This document shows positions 9,380 to 17,750 of a DNA stretch of 64,000 nucleotides, piece by piece. Under the pieces are notes generated by a model, which saw only the letters and a program-made list of their open reading frames with translations, searched no databases and had not been told where the DNA came from. This stretch comes from Pseudomonadota bacterium (GTDB lineage: Bacteria > Pseudomonadota > Gammaproteobacteria > UBA9214): positions 1-64,000 of the forward strand of contig JAWLAI010000010.1 of the NCBI GenBank assembly GCA_041395565.1, given 5' to 3'. A program made the position numbers and the translations under genes. Numbering within the stretch: the stretch's first letter is position 1; every line of letters begins with the position of its first letter.

Positions 9380-10933
9380 ATGATCAGCGTTTTGCAGGAA
9401 CAGGTCAAGGCAATCGGCATGGATATCCCCTTCCGTCACAGTGAGAAAATCAAGCTGAATCAGCACACAACTGACCTGGGCGCGGCGGCGGCCGACAAGC
9501 TCGCGGCGCTCGTCGTGCTGCTGCCGGCGGCGCCCGGGAAGGCCGCCTGGGACCGCGTGCCCCACGCCGACGTCCTCAAAGGCCGCTGGCAGCAGCAATT
9601 GCGCCGCGACCGCGACAGCGACTGCCTGATCACCGACCTGCCGAACGCGCGGGGCACGCGCGTGTACCTGCAGGTGGTCAAGCCGGACACCCCCGCCTTC
9701 GCCAGCCTCGGCAAGCTGCGCGCGCTGGCCGCCGCGCTGTTCAAACTCGATCCGGCCGCGGCGGCCGTGCAGCTCGCCGGTCTGGATGACGACAGCGCGG
9801 GGCGCGTGGTGGAACATCTGTGCGCCGCCCTGCTCGCCGCCGCCTGCCCGATGCCGAGCTACAAGCACAAACCGCAACCGCCGCCCGTCCTGCGCCGGCT
9901 CGATATCCACGGGCTCGCGGCCAAGGTCGACCTGGCGCCGGTGCAGGCGGAAGCCATGGGCAATCACCTGGCGCGCTGGCTCTCCGCCCTGCCCGGCAAT
10001 GAACTCACGCCCGGCAAGTACCGCGCCTACATCGCCAAGCTCGCGCGGCAGCAGGGCTGGAAGATGCAGTTCCTCGACCGCAAGGCCCTGCAGCAGCAAC
10101 ACGCGGGCGCCTTTCTCGCCGTCTGCCAGGCCAGCCCGACGCCCGATGCCGGCATCGTGCACCTGCGCTACCGGCCGCAGGCGCGCGGCCGCAAGCTGGC
10201 GCTGGTCGGCAAGGGCATCTGCTTCGATACCGGCGGCGTCAACGTCAAGCCGGCGAAGTTCATGAACGGTATGAACGAGGACATGCAGGGCAGCGCGGTG
10301 GCGCTCGGCACGCTGCTGGCGCTGACCCGCCTGCAGTGGCCGCACCCGGTCGACTGCTGGCTGGCGCTGGCGGAGAACCATGTCGGCAGCCGCGGCTACA
10401 AGCCCAACGACGTGGTCACCGCCTGCAACGGCACGACCATCGAGATCAAGCATACCGATGCCGAGGGGCGCATGATCCTGGCCGACACCCTGGCGCTGGC
10501 GAGCCGGGCCGCCCCGGACGTGCTGATCGACTACGCCACGCTGACCGGCGCCTGCATCTACGCCCTGTCCTCGCGCTACAGCGGCGTGTTCAGCAACCGC
10601 ACCGGCCTGCACGCGGCGCTGATCGCCGCCGGCGCCGAGAGCGGCGAGCGCGTGTGGCCGTTTCCGCTGGACGAGGACTTCGACGAGCTGCTCAAGTCGG
10701 AGATCGCCGACATCCTGCAGTGCAGCCTGGAGAACGAGGCCGACCACATTCTCGCGACGCGTTTCCTGCACCGGTTCGTGGACCGCCACATCCACTGGAT
10801 CCACGTCGACCTGGCCGCCAGCAACAACAAGGGCGGGCTGGCGCACATCCCGACCGACACCACCGGCTTCGGCGTGCGCCTGACCCTCAACCTGCTGCGC
10901 CGCCAGGCCCTCATGGACGGCGCATGGAACTGA
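9380..10933 (+). CDS. Leucyl aminopeptidase family protein (M17)
   Basis: A 517-residue M17 metallo-aminopeptidase, which removes N-terminal residues from peptides in the cytoplasm. The metal site is clear: LVGKGICFDTGG (residues 276-287), NEDMQGSA (299-306) and the signature KHTDAEGRM (357-365), giving Lys278, Asp283, Asp301, Asp360 and Glu362. The N-terminal half is the poorly conserved family domain. ATG at 9419 is an alternative start; neither start has a strong ribosome site. The 3' end overlaps the pyrC start by 10 bases, so the two are coupled. Confidence 0.9.
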   Translation: MISVLQEQVKAIGMDIPFRHSEKIKLNQHTTDLGAAAADKLAALVVLLPAAPGKAAWDRVPHADVLKGRWQQQLRRDRDSDCLITDLPNARGTRVYLQVVKPDTPAFASLGKLRALAAALFKLDPAAAAVQLAGLDDDSAGRVVEHLCAALLAAACPMPSYKHKPQPPPVLRRLDIHGLAAKVDLAPVQAEAMGNHLARWLSALPGNELTPGKYRAYIAKLARQQGWKMQFLDRKALQQQHAGAFLAVCQASPTPDAGIVHLRYRPQARGRKLALVGKGICFDTGGVNVKPAKFMNGMNEDMQGSAVALGTLLALTRLQWPHPVDCWLALAENHVGSRGYKPNDVVTACNGTTIEIKHTDAEGRMILADTLALASRAAPDVLIDYATLTGACIYALSSRYSGVFSNRTGLHAALIAAGAESGERVWPFPLDEDFDELLKSEIADILQCSLENEADHILATRFLHRFVDRHIHWIHVDLAASNNKGGLAHIPTDTTGFGVRLTLNLLRRQALMDGAWN

Positions 10934-11952
10934 GCCTGACGCGTCCCGACGACTGGCACCTGCATGTGCGCGACGGTGCCGCGCTCGGCAGCGTGATCGC
11001 GCACACCGCGCGGCAGTTCGCGCGCGCGATCATCATGCCGAACCTGCAACCGCCGGTCACGAACGTGGCGCAGGCGCGCGCCTACCGCGCGCGCATCCTG
11101 GCGGCCCTGCCCGCGGGCAGCACGTTCGAACCGCTGATGACGCTGTACCTGACCGACAACACCACGGCGGCCGACATCGAGGCGGCGGCCGCCGACGGGT
11201 CGGTGCATGCCGTCAAGCTCTACCCCGCGGGTGCCACCACGCACTCGGATGCCGGCGTGACCGATATCAGCAACACCTGGGCGGCGCTGGAGGCGATGCA
11301 GGCGCGCGGCCTGCCGCTGCTGGTGCATGCCGAGGTGACCGATCCCACGGTGGACGTTTTCGACCGCGAGCTGGTGTTCATCGACCGCGTCCTGGAGCCG
11401 CTGACGCGGCGCTACCCGGAGCTGAAGGTCGTGCTGGAGCATGTCACCACGCGCGAGGGCGTGGATTTCGTGCTGGCGGGGGGCGGCCACATCGCGGGCA
11501 CGCTGACCGCGCACCACCTGCTGCTGAACCGCAACGCGATGTTCCAGGGCGGTCTGCAGCCGCATGCCTACTGCCTGCCGGTACTCAAGCGCGAGACCCA
11601 CCGGGCCGCGCTGGTCGGCGCCGCGACCGGCGGCAGCGGCAGGTTCTTTCTCGGCACCGACAGCGCGCCGCACGCGCGCGAACGCAAGGAAAGCAGTTGC
11701 GGCTGCGCCGGGATCTACACCGCGCACGCCGCGCTGGAGTTGTACGCCCAGGCCTTCGAGGACGCCGGCGCTCTGGACCGCCTGGAGGCGTTCGCCAGCC
11801 ACTACGGTCCGGACTTCTACGGCCTGCCGCGCAACTCGGGCAGCGTCACCCTGGTGCGCGAGGACTGGCAGGTGCCGGACAGTTACCCGCTCGGCGCGTC
11901 CAGCGTCATCCCGATGCATGCGGGCAAGACACTGCGCTGGCGGCTCGCGTAA
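10924..11952 (+). CDS. pyrC: Dihydroorotase, PyrC type
   Basis: Closes carbamoyl aspartate to dihydroorotate in pyrimidine synthesis. At 342 residues it matches the class II (E. coli-type) enzyme. Zinc ligands are seen in DDWHLHVRDG (His12, His14), the carbamylated lysine in VHAVKLYPAG (Lys98), then LLVHAEV, LEHVTT and the catalytic FLGTDSAPH. The start ATG lies inside the end of the aminopeptidase gene (ATGGAACTGA), and this start gives the normal N-terminus MELSLTRPDDWHLH. Confidence 0.97.
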   Translation: MELSLTRPDDWHLHVRDGAALGSVIAHTARQFARAIIMPNLQPPVTNVAQARAYRARILAALPAGSTFEPLMTLYLTDNTTAADIEAAAADGSVHAVKLYPAGATTHSDAGVTDISNTWAALEAMQARGLPLLVHAEVTDPTVDVFDRELVFIDRVLEPLTRRYPELKVVLEHVTTREGVDFVLAGGGHIAGTLTAHHLLLNRNAMFQGGLQPHAYCLPVLKRETHRAALVGAATGGSGRFFLGTDSAPHARERKESSCGCAGIYTAHAALELYAQAFEDAGALDRLEAFASHYGPDFYGLPRNSGSVTLVREDWQVPDSYPLGASSVIPMHAGKTLRWRLA

Positions 11953-11982
11953 TCATAATCAATGTGGATCAATGGTGGGATC

Positions 11983-12094
11983 GATCAATGGGGTCAGACT
12001 CGATTGATCTGAAAACAACGCAGCAATCAACCACCCTGCAAAAGATCAATCGAGTCTGACCCCATTGATCATCTCGAGTCTGACCCCATTGATC
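11983..12094. repeat. Inverted-repeat element with GGGGTCAGACTC core
   Basis: GATCAATGGGGTCAGACTCG followed by ATTGATC at 11983-12009 is repeated in perfect inverted orientation at 12044-12070, with a 34-base spacer. A third partial inverted copy follows at 12073-12094. The ends of each arm (GATCAAT / ATTGATC) are themselves complementary. The same unit forms the array at 13.4 kb. It lies between pyrC and rnt and holds no gene. This resembles REP-type elements mobilised by RAYT transposases, but no transposase is present in the window. Confidence 0.75.
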
Positions 12095-12146
12095 TTGCCA
12101 TTGATCTTGCATCGCATAAGCTGTCCCGTTTCGGTATGCTGTCGGC

Positions 12147-12812
12147 ATGCTGAACGACACGGATAAATCACCGATTGCCCGGCGCTTCCGCGGGTTTCTC
12201 CCGGTCGTGGTGGATATCGAGACGGCGGGTTTCAACGCCAAGCGCGATGCGCTGCTGGAGATCGCCGCCGTCACGCTCGACATGGACGAAGCCGGTTATC
12301 TTTGCCGCCACGAGACCATCGCCTGCCATATCGAACCCTTCCCCGGCGCCAATCTCGAGGCGGAATCGCTGGCCTTCACCGGCATCGACCCCTACAACCC
12401 GTTTCGCATGGCCAAGCCGGAACGCGATGCGCTCGAGATCATCTTCAAGCCGGTCCGGCGGCGGATCCGCGAAAGCGGCTGCAAGCGCGCCATCCTGGTC
12501 GGGCACAATGCCGCCTTCGACCTGTCGTTCCTGAACGCGGCGGTGAACCGCACCGGTATCAAGCGCAACCCGTTCCATCCCTTCAGCACCTTCGACACCG
12601 TGCCGCTCGCGGGCATGGCCTACGGCCAGACGGTGCTGGCACGCGCCGTGGAGGCGGCCGGCTTCGACTGGAGCAATGACAAGGCGCATTCCGCCATCTA
12701 CGACACCGAGAAGACCGCCGACCTGTTTTGCGCCATCATCAACCGCTGGAACGAGCTCAACCTGCAGCACGGCGAGGGCGCCGGACCGGCGCAGCGGCGC
12801 CAGGGTAACTGA
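12147..12812 (+). CDS. rnt: Ribonuclease T
   Basis: A 3'-5' exoribonuclease of the DEDDh family that trims tRNA and other stable RNA 3' ends. The 221-residue protein shows the four acidic residues and the catalytic histidine: Asp23 and Glu25 in VVVDIETAGFN, Asp125 in GHNAAFDLSFL, His180 and Asp185 in DKAHSAIYDTEKTA. The RNase T-specific segment AFTGIDPYNPFRMA is present, which separates it from DNA polymerase III epsilon. It follows the repeat element after pyrC, as in Pseudomonas gene order, and is two bases from the next gene. Confidence 0.95.
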   Translation: MLNDTDKSPIARRFRGFLPVVVDIETAGFNAKRDALLEIAAVTLDMDEAGYLCRHETIACHIEPFPGANLEAESLAFTGIDPYNPFRMAKPERDALEIIFKPVRRRIRESGCKRAILVGHNAAFDLSFLNAAVNRTGIKRNPFHPFSTFDTVPLAGMAYGQTVLARAVEAAGFDWSNDKAHSAIYDTEKTADLFCAIINRWNELNLQHGEGAGPAQRRQGN

Positions 12813-12814
12813 TC

Positions 12815-13369
12815 ATGTCCGACCTGCCCGATCTGAACGAACAGATCCTGACATCCCACGCCGGACTCATCCACCGCGTGGTCATGCACTGCAACAACCC
12901 GGGATCGGTCCCCGACCTGGAACAGGTGCTGCAGCAGGCCGAGGCGAACGACTGGACCCGGCTGGTCAGCGCCATCCGCAGCATCATGGCCGGCAAGCGC
13001 GATGCAGGCGTCCTGCTCGGGCTGGATGACGAGGACCGGGTCATCGTCGATGCCATCCTCAGGGGCCTGCAGGACCCGGGCACCCTGCCGTCGCTGCAGG
13101 CCGACATCGATTCCGGCATGGCGGCGCCGGGCATTGCCGGCCTGATCCATGCCTCGCGCAACGGCAACCTGCAGGCCCTGCACATCATCGGCAATCTCGC
13201 CCAGCAGATGCTCGGCGCGGGTGGCGACATGGGCATCCTGGCCGGGCGGCTGCGGCCGCTGGTGGAAGGCGAACGCGACGTGGACAGGCTGACCGAGAAG
13301 ATGACCGACAAGGGTCACAAGCTGATGCTGGACATCATCGAGGAGCTGCTCAAGCTCGAGGCGAGCTGA
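12815..13369 (+). CDS. Conserved hypothetical protein downstream of rnt
   Basis: A 184-residue, mostly helical, soluble protein beginning MSDLPDLNEQILTSHAGLI and ending LMLDIIEELLKLEAS. It starts two bases after the rnt stop and must be translated with it. Repeated leucine-rich helical segments suggest an all-alpha fold. No catalytic motif, signal or membrane segment is seen. By position it may match the unnamed gene found between rnt and grxD in Pseudomonas, but I could not establish homology. No function is proposed. Confidence 0.75.
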   Translation: MSDLPDLNEQILTSHAGLIHRVVMHCNNPGSVPDLEQVLQQAEANDWTRLVSAIRSIMAGKRDAGVLLGLDDEDRVIVDAILRGLQDPGTLPSLQADIDSGMAAPGIAGLIHASRNGNLQALHIIGNLAQQMLGAGGDMGILAGRLRPLVEGERDVDRLTEKMTDKGHKLMLDIIEELLKLEAS

Positions 13370-13400
13370 AGGAACAGCGGTCAGCTCCCTGCTGCGGGGG

Positions 13401-13629
13401 AATCAATGGGGTCAGAATCAATGGGGTCAGAATCAATGGGGTCAGACTCGATTGATCATTAGCAGAGAGTAAACCGATTACCCACTGTTTCGGGGGAATC
13501 AATGGGGTCAGACTCGATTGATCATTAGCAGAGTAAACCGATTACCCACTGTTTCAGATCAATCGAGTCTGACCCCATTGATTACGCAGATCAACCGAGT
13601 CTGACCCCATTGATTTGACCCCATTGATT
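13401..13629. repeat. Compound repeat array built on AATCAATGGGGTCAG
   Basis: Three exact tandem copies of the 15-mer AATCAATGGGGTCAG run from 13401 to 13445. The third copy begins a 60-base unit (13431-13490, ending in CCCACTGTTT) that is repeated at 13497-13554 with a two-base deletion. Inverted copies follow at 13557-13582 and 13589-13614, with a partial one at 13615-13629. The family is the same as at 11983-12094. The array lies between convergent genes and has no open frame of note. Confidence 0.8.
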
Positions 13630-13640
13630 GGCCCAATGCA

Positions 13641-13673
13641 AACGGCCGGACGGATAGGATCCGTCCGGCCGTT
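13641..13673 (-). terminator. Strong hairpin downstream of grxD
   Basis: AACGGCCGGACGGAT is followed after AGG by its exact complement, a 15-bp perfect GC-rich stem just beyond the grxD stop. The T-run on the minus strand is short (TTTGC), so termination may be weak or factor-aided. It also separates grxD from the repeat array. Confidence 0.6.
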
Positions 13674-13694
13674 GCGCCTTGACCCTGGCGCCGC

Positions 13695-14021
13695 TCAGCC
13701 CGCCTGTTCGCCCTGCGCTTCCTTCACCAGCTTCTGCAGCTCGCCCTTCTGGTACAGCTCCAGCGTGATGTCGCAACCGCCGATCAGCTCGCCGTTGATG
13801 TAGATCTGGGGGAAGGTCGGCCAGTTGGCATAGCGCGGCAGGTTCTGGAAGATCTCCGGATCGGCCAGCACGTTGACATGTGCGAACGGTTCGCCACAGG
13901 CCGCCAGCGCCTGGGCGGCGCGGCTGGAATAACCGCACTGCGGGAGCTGCGGCGTGCCTTTCATGAAGATGACCACCGGGCTGTTCTTTACCGCGCTGTC
14001 GATACGTTCCATGACATCCAT
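13695..14021 (-). CDS. grxD: Monothiol glutaredoxin, Grx4 type
   Basis: A 108-residue monothiol glutaredoxin that binds glutathione and a bridging [2Fe-2S] cluster and serves in iron-sulfur delivery. The active site is QCGYS (Cys29), a variant of the usual CGFS. Other family marks are FMKGTPQLPQCG, NWPTFPQIYINGELIGG and the C-terminal helix. I placed the start at the ATG at 14021, which has a GAGGAA ribosome site; a longer frame upstream adds non-homologous residues. Confidence 0.95.
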   Translation of the reverse strand: MDVMERIDSAVKNSPVVIFMKGTPQLPQCGYSSRAAQALAACGEPFAHVNVLADPEIFQNLPRYANWPTFPQIYINGELIGGCDITLELYQKGELQKLVKEAQGEQAG

Positions 14022-14105
14022 CGTCTTGTTCCTCGAGAGTTTAGAATGGGTACAGATTACATGGGGGCAGTCTACCCCCGTTGCAAGCCTCAAAAAAGCT
14101 ACGGC

Positions 14106-15887
14106 TTACAGGGATTTGTCGACGTTGCGCTGCAGCCAGAACTCGAGCAGGGCGAGATGCCAGAGCTTGTTGCCGAGGATGCGGGTGTGCATGCGCTCGG
14201 GGTTGGCCAGCAGGGTCTCGACGTAATCACGGCGGAACAGCCCGCGCTCGCGGCAGGCCTGCGAATCGACGACCTCCTGCATGAACCGCAGCGCCGCGCC
14301 GCGCACGAACTTCAGCGCCGGCACCGGGAAATAACCCTTGGGCCGGTCGATCACGGCGTCCGGCAGCAGCCCGCGCGCGATCACTTTGAGCGGGTGCTTG
14401 CCGCCGGAGCGCAGCTTCAGCGCTGAAGGCATGCCCGCCACCAGTTCGACCAGGTGCTGGTCGAGGAACGGCACGCGCGCCTCCAGTCCCCAGGCCATGG
14501 TCATGTTGTCCACGCGCTTGACCGGATCGTCGACGATGAGCGTGGTCACATCGAAGGCGAGCACGCGATTGGCGAAATCGTCGCCGCCGCAGGTCGCCAG
14601 CCCGTGCGCGACGTGCGGCGACGTATAATCGGGTCCGTGCCAGCGCCGCTCGAGCATGCGCAGCCATTCCGCGTGATCGCGGTCGAAATAGCGTGGCGCG
14701 AAGCGTTCGATGTCGCTGCCCTGCGCCGCCGCCATCTGCGGATACCAGAAGTAACCGCCGAACACCTCGTCCGCGCCCTGCCCGCTCTGCACCACCTTGA
14801 CGTGCTGCGAGACGCGCTCGCCCAGCAGGTAGAAGGCCACGGCGTCCTGACCGACCATCGGCTCGGCCATGTTGTCGACCGCCTCCGGCAGGCGGGCGAG
14901 CACCTCGCTGTTGGGAATCACGAAGCGGTGATGGCGCGTCGCGTAGCGCGCCGCGACCGGGTCGGAGTACTCGAACTCGCTGCCCCGCTCCTCCGGCTGA
15001 TCCTCGAAGCCGACCGAGAAGGTGAGCAGTTCGCGCACCCCGGCCTCGGCCAGGAGCGCGACCAACAGGCTGGAGTCCAGCCCGCCCGACAACAGCAGGC
15101 CGACCGGCACATCGGCGATCTCCAGACGCTTGCGGATGGCCTCCCGCAGCGCGGTGTGTACCGCCTCGATCCAGTCCCGCTCACTGTAGCCCGCATGCCC
15201 CGGCGCGGGATCGAGCCGCCAGTAGCGCTGTAGCCGGCGCGCGCGCTGCGGCGTCACCGTCAGGGCGTGACCGGGCGCGAGCTTGCGCAGGCCGCGCAGG
15301 ATGGTGCGCGGTGCCGGCACGACGGCATGCAGGGTGAAATGGTGATGCAGCGCCACGGGATCGAAATCGGTGTCCAGGCCGCCGGCCGCGAGCAAGGCCT
15401 GGCTGGTGGAGGCGAACCGGAAGCCCTGGCGGGTGATGCTGTAATAGAGCGGCTTGATGCCGAAGCGGTCGCGTGCGAGAAACAGCCGCTGGCGCCGCGC
15501 GTCCCAGATCGCGAAGGCGAACATGCCGTGGAGACGCGTCGTGCAGTCTTCGCCCCACTCGGCATAGGCACGCAGGATGACCTCGGTGTCGCCGTCGGAG
15601 TTGAAGCGGTGTCCGAGCGCGCGCAGTTCCGCGCGCAGTTCCGGATAGTTGTAGATGGTGCCGTTGAACACCAGCGCGAGACCGGCCGCGGCATCGCGCA
15701 TCGGCTGCGCCGCGCGCGCGGACAGGTCGATCACCGCCAGGCGGCGGTGACCCAGCGCGACCGGTCCGTCGCGGAATTCGCCGCTGCCGTCGGGCCCGCG
15801 TCGCGCCAGCGTTGCCGTCATGCGCGCGAGCACCGCAGGATCCGGAGCCTGGCCGTCGAAACGCAGTTCACCGCAGATGCCGCACAT
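14106..15887 (-). CDS. N-acetylglutaminylglutamine-type amidotransferase (AsnB-like)
   Basis: A 593-residue class II glutamine amidotransferase of the asparagine synthetase B superfamily. Cys2 in MCGICGELRFDG is the glutaminase nucleophile, and LLLSGGLDSSLL is the ATP pyrophosphatase loop. The segment EFEYSDPVAARYATRHHRF and VKVVQSGQGADEVFGGY, together with the length, match the subgroup that makes the osmolyte N-acetylglutaminylglutamine amide rather than plain asparagine synthetase. That subgroup is normally next to an ATP-grasp/GNAT ligase gene; here the neighbours are grxD and hyuB, so the partner must be elsewhere or the role differs. Ribosome site GGAATGG precedes the ATG. Confidence 0.8.
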   Translation of the reverse strand: MCGICGELRFDGQAPDPAVLARMTATLARRGPDGSGEFRDGPVALGHRRLAVIDLSARAAQPMRDAAAGLALVFNGTIYNYPELRAELRALGHRFNSDGDTEVILRAYAEWGEDCTTRLHGMFAFAIWDARRQRLFLARDRFGIKPLYYSITRQGFRFASTSQALLAAGGLDTDFDPVALHHHFTLHAVVPAPRTILRGLRKLAPGHALTVTPQRARRLQRYWRLDPAPGHAGYSERDWIEAVHTALREAIRKRLEIADVPVGLLLSGGLDSSLLVALLAEAGVRELLTFSVGFEDQPEERGSEFEYSDPVAARYATRHHRFVIPNSEVLARLPEAVDNMAEPMVGQDAVAFYLLGERVSQHVKVVQSGQGADEVFGGYFWYPQMAAAQGSDIERFAPRYFDRDHAEWLRMLERRWHGPDYTSPHVAHGLATCGGDDFANRVLAFDVTTLIVDDPVKRVDNMTMAWGLEARVPFLDQHLVELVAGMPSALKLRSGGKHPLKVIARGLLPDAVIDRPKGYFPVPALKFVRGAALRFMQEVVDSQACRERGLFRRDYVETLLANPERMHTRILGNKLWHLALLEFWLQRNVDKSL

Positions 15888-15917
15888 GAGTTCTGTCCAT
15901 TCCGTTAAAGAAAAGAA

Positions 15918-16004
15918 GTAAAAAGGGGTCAGATCCCTTTTTCAGCATTGCGCGCTATGTGTTTCCACCATGAGGAGAGAAAAAGGGATCTGACCCCTTT
16001 TTAC
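15918..16004. repeat. 25-bp perfect inverted repeat with AAAAGGGGTCAGATCCC core
   Basis: GTAAAAAGGGGTCAGATCCC plus TTTTT at 15918-15942 is repeated exactly in inverted form at 15980-16004 with a 37-base spacer. The right arm overlaps the end of hyuB and supplies its TAA stop codon (16001-16003). The core GGGGTCAGA is shared with the elements at 12.0, 13.4 and 22.0 kb, though the outer bases differ. Confidence 0.8.
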
Positions 16005-17542
16005 CCTTCCGGACTGCCCCAGCCGCCGCCGCCCGGGGTTTCCAGCGTGAGCGTGTCGCCCGCCGCGACTGCGAAGCTCACCTTGCTCGGCAACTCACGC
16101 GCCCCGAGCCGGTTCACGCCGCAGGCGCCGGGCGCGCCGCCGTTGAGCCCCCAGGGCGCATGCCGCCGCCGCTCCGTCAGCAGCGTGACCGTGGCCGGGG
16201 CGAGAAAGCCGAACTCGCGCACCAGCCCGTCGCCGCCGCGCCGGCGGCCCGCGCCGCCGGAACCCGCGCGCAGACTGTAGCGCCGGATACGCAGCGGAAA
16301 ATTCAGCTCCAGCACCTCGATCGGCGTGTTGAGCGTGTTGGTCATGTGCGTCTGCACGGCACTGAGTCCGTCGTACTGCAGCCCGGCACCGGCGCCGCCG
16401 GCGAGCGTCTCGTAATAGTCCCAGGCGGCCGCGCCGCCGCGCGCGCCCAGCGCCAGGTTGTTCATCGTGCCCTGGCTGGCGGCCGGAATCGCATCGGGCA
16501 GCGCCTGTGCCAGCGCGCCCATGACCGCATCGACGACACGGCTGCTGGTTTCCACGTTGCCGGCCGCCACCGCCGCGGGCCGCTGCGCGTTGAGCAGGCA
16601 GCCGGCCGGTGCGGTGAGCCGGATGCCGCTGAAACTGCCGGCGCAGGCCGGTGTCTGCGCCGGCATCAGGCAGCGGAACACGTACAGCACCGCCGCGGCT
16701 GCCACGGACAGCGGGCAGTTGATGTTGCCGTCGACCTGTGCGGCGGTGCCGCTGAAATCGACCGCGATGTCACCGTCGCGCACGCGCAGCGTGACCGCGA
16801 TCCGGATATCGGTCTGTCCCTGGCCGTCATCGTCCATGACATCCTCGAAACGGTATTCGCCCGACGGGATGCGCGCCAGCGCCTGCCGCGCCAGGCGCGC
16901 GCCGTAGGCGTTCACGGCGGCGAGGCCGGCGCGCCACGCGGCGGTGCCGGCCTGCGCGGCGAGCGCCGCCAGCTGCCGCACGCCGGTCGTGTTGGCGCTG
17001 ATCTGCGCCGCCAGGTCGCCGCGCATCTGGCGCGGTGTCGCGGTGGCCTGCGTGATGCGCCCGAGCACCGCCTCGACCATCTGCCCGCCGCGCAGCAGGT
17101 GTACGGGCGCGATCACCACGCCTTCCTCGTCCAGCGTGCGCGAGACGGGCATGGAACCGGGGGTATGCGCCCCGATGTCCGCGTGATGCGCGCGATTGGC
17201 CACGAAACCGACCAGCGCGCGGTCGACGTGCACCGGCGCGATCAGGGTGACATCGGGCAGGTGCGTGCCGCCCAGGTAGGGATCGTTGACGATGACCATG
17301 TCATCCGGCATCCAGTCGAGTCCCGCCACCAGGTCGCGCATGGCATAGGCCATGCTGCCGAGGTGCACGGGAATGTGCGCCGCCTGCGCGCACAGCTCGC
17401 CGTCCGCGTCGAATACCGCGCAGGAATAGTCGAGCCGGTCCTTGATGTTGGTGGAAAAGGCGGCGCGGCGCAGCACGGCGCCCATCTCGTCGCAGACGGC
17501 GGTCACCTGGCTGACAAACAGGCTGAGTTCGATGGCGTTCAC
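16001..17542 (-). CDS. Hydantoinase B / 5-oxoprolinase beta-type subunit
   Basis: A 513-residue HyuB-family protein, normally the partner of HyuA in ATP-dependent hydrolysis of hydantoins or 5-oxoproline. Family marks are DRLDYSCAVFDADGEL, IPVHLGSMAYAMRDL, NDPYLGGTHLPDVTL, NRAHHADIGAHTPGSMP and the glycine-rich C-terminus ETPGGGGWGSPEG. I place the start at GTG 17542 (VNAIELSLFVSQ), where homology begins; a longer frame to an ATG at 17638 adds an unlikely extension. No hyuA lies upstream, so the gene is an orphan here. Its stop codon is within a mobile repeat arm. Confidence 0.85.
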   Translation of the reverse strand: MNAIELSLFVSQVTAVCDEMGAVLRRAAFSTNIKDRLDYSCAVFDADGELCAQAAHIPVHLGSMAYAMRDLVAGLDWMPDDMVIVNDPYLGGTHLPDVTLIAPVHVDRALVGFVANRAHHADIGAHTPGSMPVSRTLDEEGVVIAPVHLLRGGQMVEAVLGRITQATATPRQMRGDLAAQISANTTGVRQLAALAAQAGTAAWRAGLAAVNAYGARLARQALARIPSGEYRFEDVMDDDGQGQTDIRIAVTLRVRDGDIAVDFSGTAAQVDGNINCPLSVAAAAVLYVFRCLMPAQTPACAGSFSGIRLTAPAGCLLNAQRPAAVAAGNVETSSRVVDAVMGALAQALPDAIPAASQGTMNNLALGARGGAAAWDYYETLAGGAGAGLQYDGLSAVQTHMTNTLNTPIEVLELNFPLRIRRYSLRAGSGGAGRRRGGDGLVREFGFLAPATVTLLTERRRHAPWGLNGGAPGACGVNRLGARELPSKVSFAVAAGDTLTLETPGGGGWGSPEG

Positions 17543-17750
17543 GCTGGCGGCTTCACGGGCGCTGTTGCGCCCGGCAGGCTGCGGGCACAAGGATGCATAC
17601 TCTAACTCAATGCTTTCATGACAGAAATCGGTAATCAAGCATATTGCAAATCGGGCATCGCTCCCGTATCCTCCATTTCCCGACTATTTCAGTCACCTAT
17701 TTCAACAGCAACCGCGTGGCCGCAGCCACGGTCCTTGGGAGTCGAACGCA

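Noticed and set aside
13401..13629. CRISPR-like array
   Set aside because: Repeats are adjacent or overlapping rather than separated by unique spacers, occur in both orientations, and no cas gene is near.
14106..15887. Ordinary asparagine synthetase B
   Set aside because: The length and several segments after the ATP loop fit the N-acetylglutaminylglutamine amidotransferase subgroup better.
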